From an uncultured Butyrivibrio sp. (lineage in GTDB: Bacteria; Bacillota; Clostridia; Lachnospirales; Lachnospiraceae): a stretch of 17,502 nucleotides of DNA. Location of the stretch: NCBI GenBank assembly GCA_947169985.1, contig CAMVRW010000015.1, forward strand, positions 1 through 17,502, in the 5' to 3' direction. The position numbers and the translations under genes are program-made. This document shows positions 14,784 to 17,502 of the stretch, in pieces (positions within the stretch are counted from its first letter, which is position 1; each line of letters starts with the position of its first letter). The notes beneath the pieces are model-generated. The model did not search any database, had not been told where the DNA came from, and saw only the letters and a program-made list of their open reading frames with translations.

Positions 14784-15443
14784 TTATTTCCACATGTCAC
14801 TTACAAAATACATAAGTGCCGCCCAGGTGTAGATAGAATAAAATGTCCCCTTGCCATCAACACCGTTTTTAAGCAGCTCTTTTGCCTGATCCTTAGTGAC
14901 AAGTTCAAAGCCGTCAAAGCACTCCTGACCCTCTGCCCCAGCCTGAGTAAGCTCATCAAGGCTCTGAAGATGGAGCTTAACGCAAACAAGGGCGTTGCTC
15001 TCATCCGTCATCCCGGGAGTACTGAAAAGAAATGGATTGATAACGAAAAGCTCATCCCTTTCATCATCCACCACAATTCCCGTCTCCTCATGGATCTCCC
15101 TCCTGGCAGTCTCTAAAAGAGGCTCGTCCTTCTCGGAATCCTCAGGATCCACAAGACCTGCAGGAACCCCTAAAAGAAATCTTCCTGTGGGATATCTGAA
15201 TTCATAGGAGAAAAGAAGCTGTGGCTCTTTTCCCGGAAGTTCTATGATAACCACGCAGCTGACAGCGTCAGGCAAAGCCTTCTTTAGCTCCTCTGGGCTC
15301 ATGGTAGCCACTATTTTTTCAAGAGGCCTTCTTGTGGCATTCAGATAGTGTTTCCCTTCCGCATACTGAAGATCAAAAACTTTGATAAATTTCTTGTCGA
15401 GGACTGTCTCGACGCATTCCTTACTGATAACCGGTTTTTTCAT
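14784..15443 (-). CDS. Nudix hydrolase, ADP-ribose pyrophosphatase-like
   Basis: A 219-residue soluble enzyme expected to cleave a nucleoside diphosphate linked to another moiety. The Nudix box is PAGLVDPED (94-102), an extra acidic insertion, then ETARREIHEETGI (111-123), with Glu116, Glu119 and Glu120 as metal ligands. The loop between the initial Gly and the REIHEE core is about five residues longer than the textbook box. The overall arrangement (upstream beta strands with FSYEFRYPTGRFLLGVPAG) resembles ADP-ribose pyrophosphatases of the NudF type; substrate is inferred. AAAGGAGAGCT precedes its ATG, and it starts 9 bases after the DUF6472-like gene. It is directly upstream of a TIR gene whose product, if active, would release ADP-ribose or a cyclic form, a natural substrate for such a hydrolase. 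Confidence 0.88.
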   Translation of the reverse strand: MKKPVISKECVETVLDKKFIKVFDLQYAEGKHYLNATRRPLEKIVATMSPEELKKALPDAVSCVVIIELPGKEPQLLFSYEFRYPTGRFLLGVPAGLVDPEDSEKDEPLLETARREIHEETGIVVDDERDELFVINPFLFSTPGMTDESNALVCVKLHLQSLDELTQAGAEGQECFDGFELVTKDQAKELLKNGVDGKGTFYSIYTWAALMYFVSDMWK

Positions 15444-15452
15444 AGCTCTCCT

Positions 15453-15623
15453 TTATATCTGATGTCTTACAACTTTGTACTCATCATTATCCTGATAGTA
15501 GGGGCATTCCTTGGCATTTCCGGACATGAGTCTGTAGTAATCGTCCTCGTCCATGTTCACCATGCAGGTGTAGCACTCCCAATCCTCATCATAGACATAG
15601 TTTGCGCAGGTATCGCAGATCAT
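15453..15623 (-). CDS. Small cysteine-rich DUF6472-like protein
   Basis: A 56-residue protein. It begins MICDTCANYVYDEDWECYTC and has five cysteines (C3, C6, C17, C20 and C40, the last in ECPYY) and an acidic centre MDEDDYYRLMSG, ending EYKVVRHQI. Two CxxC pairs eleven residues apart suggest metal binding. The pattern matches what I recall of the DUF6472 family of Lachnospiraceae; function unknown. Its ATG overlaps the TGA stop of the RACo-like gene (ATGA), implying translational coupling, and the Nudix gene begins 9 bases later. Codons and position support a real gene despite its size. Confidence 0.85.
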   Translation of the reverse strand: MICDTCANYVYDEDWECYTCMVNMDEDDYYRLMSGNAKECPYYQDNDEYKVVRHQI

Positions 15624-17290
15624 TCAAAATCCTCTCCAAGGCCGAAATTCATGGCCTCAATATAATCCTCATCAAAGCTGTCCAGCTCCGCAAGTTGTGT
15701 AACCTTCGCAGATCTGGCTATACGCTCCAGCTCTTCTGCAGCGTCTTCCAGAGCCTTCCCTCCGGAAAGAACCTTTGTTGTAAAAAGAGCTGCTCCCTTT
15801 AGGGCAGAATTGCCCACAGCTACTATCTTACCATCAAACGCCTTTGGAAACATCTTTAAATTAGAGATATTTTCCTGACTGATATTGCTTCCAAAACCGC
15901 CGGCTATATATACCCTGTCAGGTTCCTTTCCCTGCAAAAGAGCTTTTGCTCCCGTAAGGATAGCTGCCTTAGCCAGCTGCACATTTCTTATGTCACCCTG
16001 AGTGAACCTGATACTGCCATCCTCTGTCACAGGAAAGCCCTCCTCAAAGAACTTTTCCGTCAAAAGACCTGTATCATCGATGATCCCATTTCCATAAAGC
16101 TCAGAAACAATCTCCATGACACCTGTCCCGCAGATCCCTATAGGAGCCTTTCCTCCTATGGTCTCATAAGTTACTTTCCTGGCTCCGGGATCTATGCTCA
16201 CATGGCTTATGGCTCCGGGAACCGACGGAGCTCCTGCAGATATTCCTCCCGCCTCAAAAACAGGCCCCGCTGCAGTGGAGGTCACATTCATCACCTTACC
16301 GTCATAGAAGGCCATCTCTCCGTTGGTTCCAAGATCCAGGAAAAAGAACTTTTCCGAAGGATTCGGGGCCAACGAAAAAAGGCCGGATACTATGTCTGCC
16401 CCCACAAAGCCTGAGATTCCCGGCATCAGAGTGAGGTTTATGCCTGGGATATCCGGCATTATTGTTTCCGAAGGCATCTGTTCCAGATCAAGAAAATTCG
16501 AAGTATAGGGGTACTTTCCAAGTCCGGAAACATTTCTTTTTGCCAGAAGATTAAGCATTGTGGTATTTCCGGTAATTGTTATGGCTTTGAGATCAGGACT
16601 GTCTCCTTTAAAGGATATCCCTTCAGCAGCTGACAGCTCTTTTACCAGGGACCCTATGTCGGAAACAGCCAGAGCGCTTAATTCCTTAAGTATGATCTCG
16701 TCCTCTGCAGCAGCAATCCTTGAGATCACATCTGCGCCGTATTTCCTCTGGGAATTTACGCAGCTGGCGGTTCTGATAATGCTGCAGCCTTCATCTTCTC
16801 CGCTCAGACTATCATCACACCTTATTAAGGCTGCGGCGATTGTGGTGGTGCCAAGATCCACTGCGATTCCATAGGACACTGATGTATTGATGTGCGATGT
16901 CCGACTGTCAGATTCAGCCGTTGAAGACTTGTTCTGTCCGGCTTGTTCTTCCGCCCTGTATTCCAAAGTTGCTATGGACATATCCTTTTCCAAAACCTGC
17001 TGCCCCAGATCAAGCTCACAGTCTTCATTTAAGATGCATCTGCAAAGAAGCCTTACTCCATCTGCTCTCTCCTCATCTGAGAGAACATCCTCCTCATAGA
17101 AATCTGCATTGGGTGCACCCTTAAGAAATCGCACTTTGCATTTTCCACAGCCTTTACTTCCTCCACAGGGAAGACTGTATTTTATACCCTCCCTGTCAAG
17201 GATCTCCTTAAGCCTTTTGCCTGTTTCGGCATTTAGTTTATGTGATTTACCATATTCAGTTATTGTCACACTAATTCGCAAACCCTTCAT
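15620..17290 (-). CDS. Ferredoxin/ASKHA corrinoid-activator-like protein (RACo/RamA-type)
   Basis: A 556-residue protein. The N-terminal plant-type 2Fe-2S ferredoxin domain has LPCGGSKGCGKCKV with Cys42, Cys48 and Cys51 and the fourth ligand at LLCRC (83 or 85). After a Ser/Glu-rich linker (about 105-135), an actin-like ATPase fold follows: YGIAVDLGTTTIAAAL (139-154), FFFLDLGTNGEMAFY, GICGTGVMEI and YIAGGFGSNI. This architecture is that of proteins that reductively reactivate the cobalt of corrinoid methyltransferases. No methyltransferase or corrinoid protein gene is in the window, so the target is unknown. The ATG at 17290 has no ribosome site; a GTG at 17269 has AAGGG about 11 bases upstream, so translation may start at residue 8. 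It overlaps the DUF6472-like gene by four bases. Confidence 0.88.
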   Translation of the reverse strand: MKGLRISVTITEYGKSHKLNAETGKRLKEILDREGIKYSLPCGGSKGCGKCKVRFLKGAPNADFYEEDVLSDEERADGVRLLCRCILNEDCELDLGQQVLEKDMSIATLEYRAEEQAGQNKSSTAESDSRTSHINTSVSYGIAVDLGTTTIAAALIRCDDSLSGEDEGCSIIRTASCVNSQRKYGADVISRIAAAEDEIILKELSALAVSDIGSLVKELSAAEGISFKGDSPDLKAITITGNTTMLNLLAKRNVSGLGKYPYTSNFLDLEQMPSETIMPDIPGINLTLMPGISGFVGADIVSGLFSLAPNPSEKFFFLDLGTNGEMAFYDGKVMNVTSTAAGPVFEAGGISAGAPSVPGAISHVSIDPGARKVTYETIGGKAPIGICGTGVMEIVSELYGNGIIDDTGLLTEKFFEEGFPVTEDGSIRFTQGDIRNVQLAKAAILTGAKALLQGKEPDRVYIAGGFGSNISQENISNLKMFPKAFDGKIVAVGNSALKGAALFTTKVLSGGKALEDAAEELERIARSAKVTQLAELDSFDEDYIEAMNFGLGEDFE

Positions 17291-17303
17291 ACATCAATAG
17301 TTT

Positions 17304-17333
17304 AGCATAAAAGTAGTTGCATTATTGTGGCAT
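17304..17333 (-). promoter_or_regulatory. Possible promoter of the RACo-like gene
   Basis: On the minus strand, ATGCCA (17328-17333) and TATGCT (17304-17309) are separated by 18 bases, each four of six to consensus. Transcription near 17297 would leave almost no leader before the ATG at 17290, which favours the internal GTG start. Confidence 0.35.
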
Positions 17334-17361
17334 TTTGGAGTTAAATGTGAGAAAATATAAG
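17333..17361 (+). promoter_or_regulatory. Possible promoter of the SPFH gene
   Basis: On the plus strand, TTTTGG (17333-17338) and TATAAG (17356-17361) are separated by 17 bases. The -35 is poor; the -10 is fair. It is the best placed candidate in the divergent 114-base gap. Confidence 0.3.
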
Positions 17362-17404
17362 TTACGAAATAATTGTAGCTTTTAAAGTATGAAAGGAGAT
17401 AGTT

Positions 17405-17502
17405 ATGGGGCTTATTTCAGCAGCACTTTCAGCAGGTGGCAGCGTTCTTTCTGATCAGTGGAGAGACTATTTCTACTGCGAATCACTTCCTAATGAGGTG
17501 CT
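17405..17502 (+). CDS. SPFH-domain protein, 5' end only (YdjI-like)
   Basis: The first 32 codons of a gene that runs off the right edge: MGLISAALSAGG, then DQWRDYFYCESLPNEV. This opening closely matches bacterial SPFH/'virion core' proteins of the YdjI type, which begin with a short hydrophobic Ala/Gly-rich helix followed by a DQWK-F-YC pattern. Such proteins are membrane-associated scaffolds. AAAGGAGAT lies 5 bases before the ATG. It is transcribed divergently from the RACo-like gene. Only the start is visible, so the identification depends on this N-terminal pattern. Confidence 0.7.
   Translation, partial: MGLISAALSAGGSVLSDQWRDYFYCESLPNEV

Noticed and set aside
10001..15443. Canonical anti-phage island (Thoeris, CBASS or similar)
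   Set aside because: Apart from the TIR domain, no partner effector such as ThsA/SIR2-SLOG, cyclase or CD-NTase is present, so a known system name is not justified.
1..17502. CRISPR array, insertion sequence, prophage or rRNA
   Set aside because: I saw no regularly spaced repeats, terminal inverted repeats with transposase, phage structural genes or ribosomal RNA sequence.

Overview
The window looks like chromosomal DNA of a low-to-mid GC Firmicute of the Clostridia. The best fit is a Lachnospiraceae relative (Butyrivibrio/Pseudobutyrivibrio-like). This rests on the dnaX-ybaB-recR order, strong AGGAGG ribosome sites, and several small families I associate with that group (DUF5711-, DUF6033- and DUF6472-like proteins, a RACo-like ferredoxin-ASKHA protein). 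The genus is inferred from protein style, not from a search. Almost everything is on the minus strand, so transcription runs from high to low coordinates. The plus strand carries only a tRNA-Ser and the 5' end of an SPFH-domain gene at the right edge.

Region A (about 17,290 to 9,279, minus) is a closely packed set. A 2Fe-2S/ASKHA corrinoid-activator-like protein overlaps a tiny cysteine-rich DUF6472-like gene. A Nudix hydrolase follows, then a large TIR-transmembrane-beta-propeller protein, a lipoprotein, a DUF6033-like charged protein and a LytTR response regulator. The TIR/Nudix pairing suggests NAD-derived nucleotide chemistry under the control of an extracytoplasmic propeller. No histidine kinase is visible for the response regulator.

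Region B (9,262 to 6,695) holds the most unusual content. First is a 73-residue peptide with a double-glycine leader and a two-CxxC core, with its own promoter and terminator. Starting close behind that terminator is a free-standing, apparently complete LAGLIDADG intein whose flanking 'exteins' are only about 6 and 9 residues. Its last three codons form the Shine-Dalgarno sequence of the next gene, an HD-GYP cyclic-di-GMP phosphodiesterase. The HD-GYP transcript appears to run antisense through a plus-strand tRNA-Ser(CGA) before reaching its terminator, and the U-tract of that terminator abuts the tRNA promoter.

Region C (6,656 to 27, minus) is core metabolism and DNA maintenance: a phosphofructokinase with a mixed cofactor signature, then dnaX-ybaB-recR coupled by one-base stop/start overlaps, aldose 1-epimerase (galM), a DUF5711-like membrane-anchored propeller gene broken by a frameshift at an imperfect duplication, and a CvpA-like membrane protein. 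I see no CRISPR array, rRNA, transposase or prophage module, and no gene-free stretch longer than about 165 bases except where a promoter, tRNA or terminator is described.
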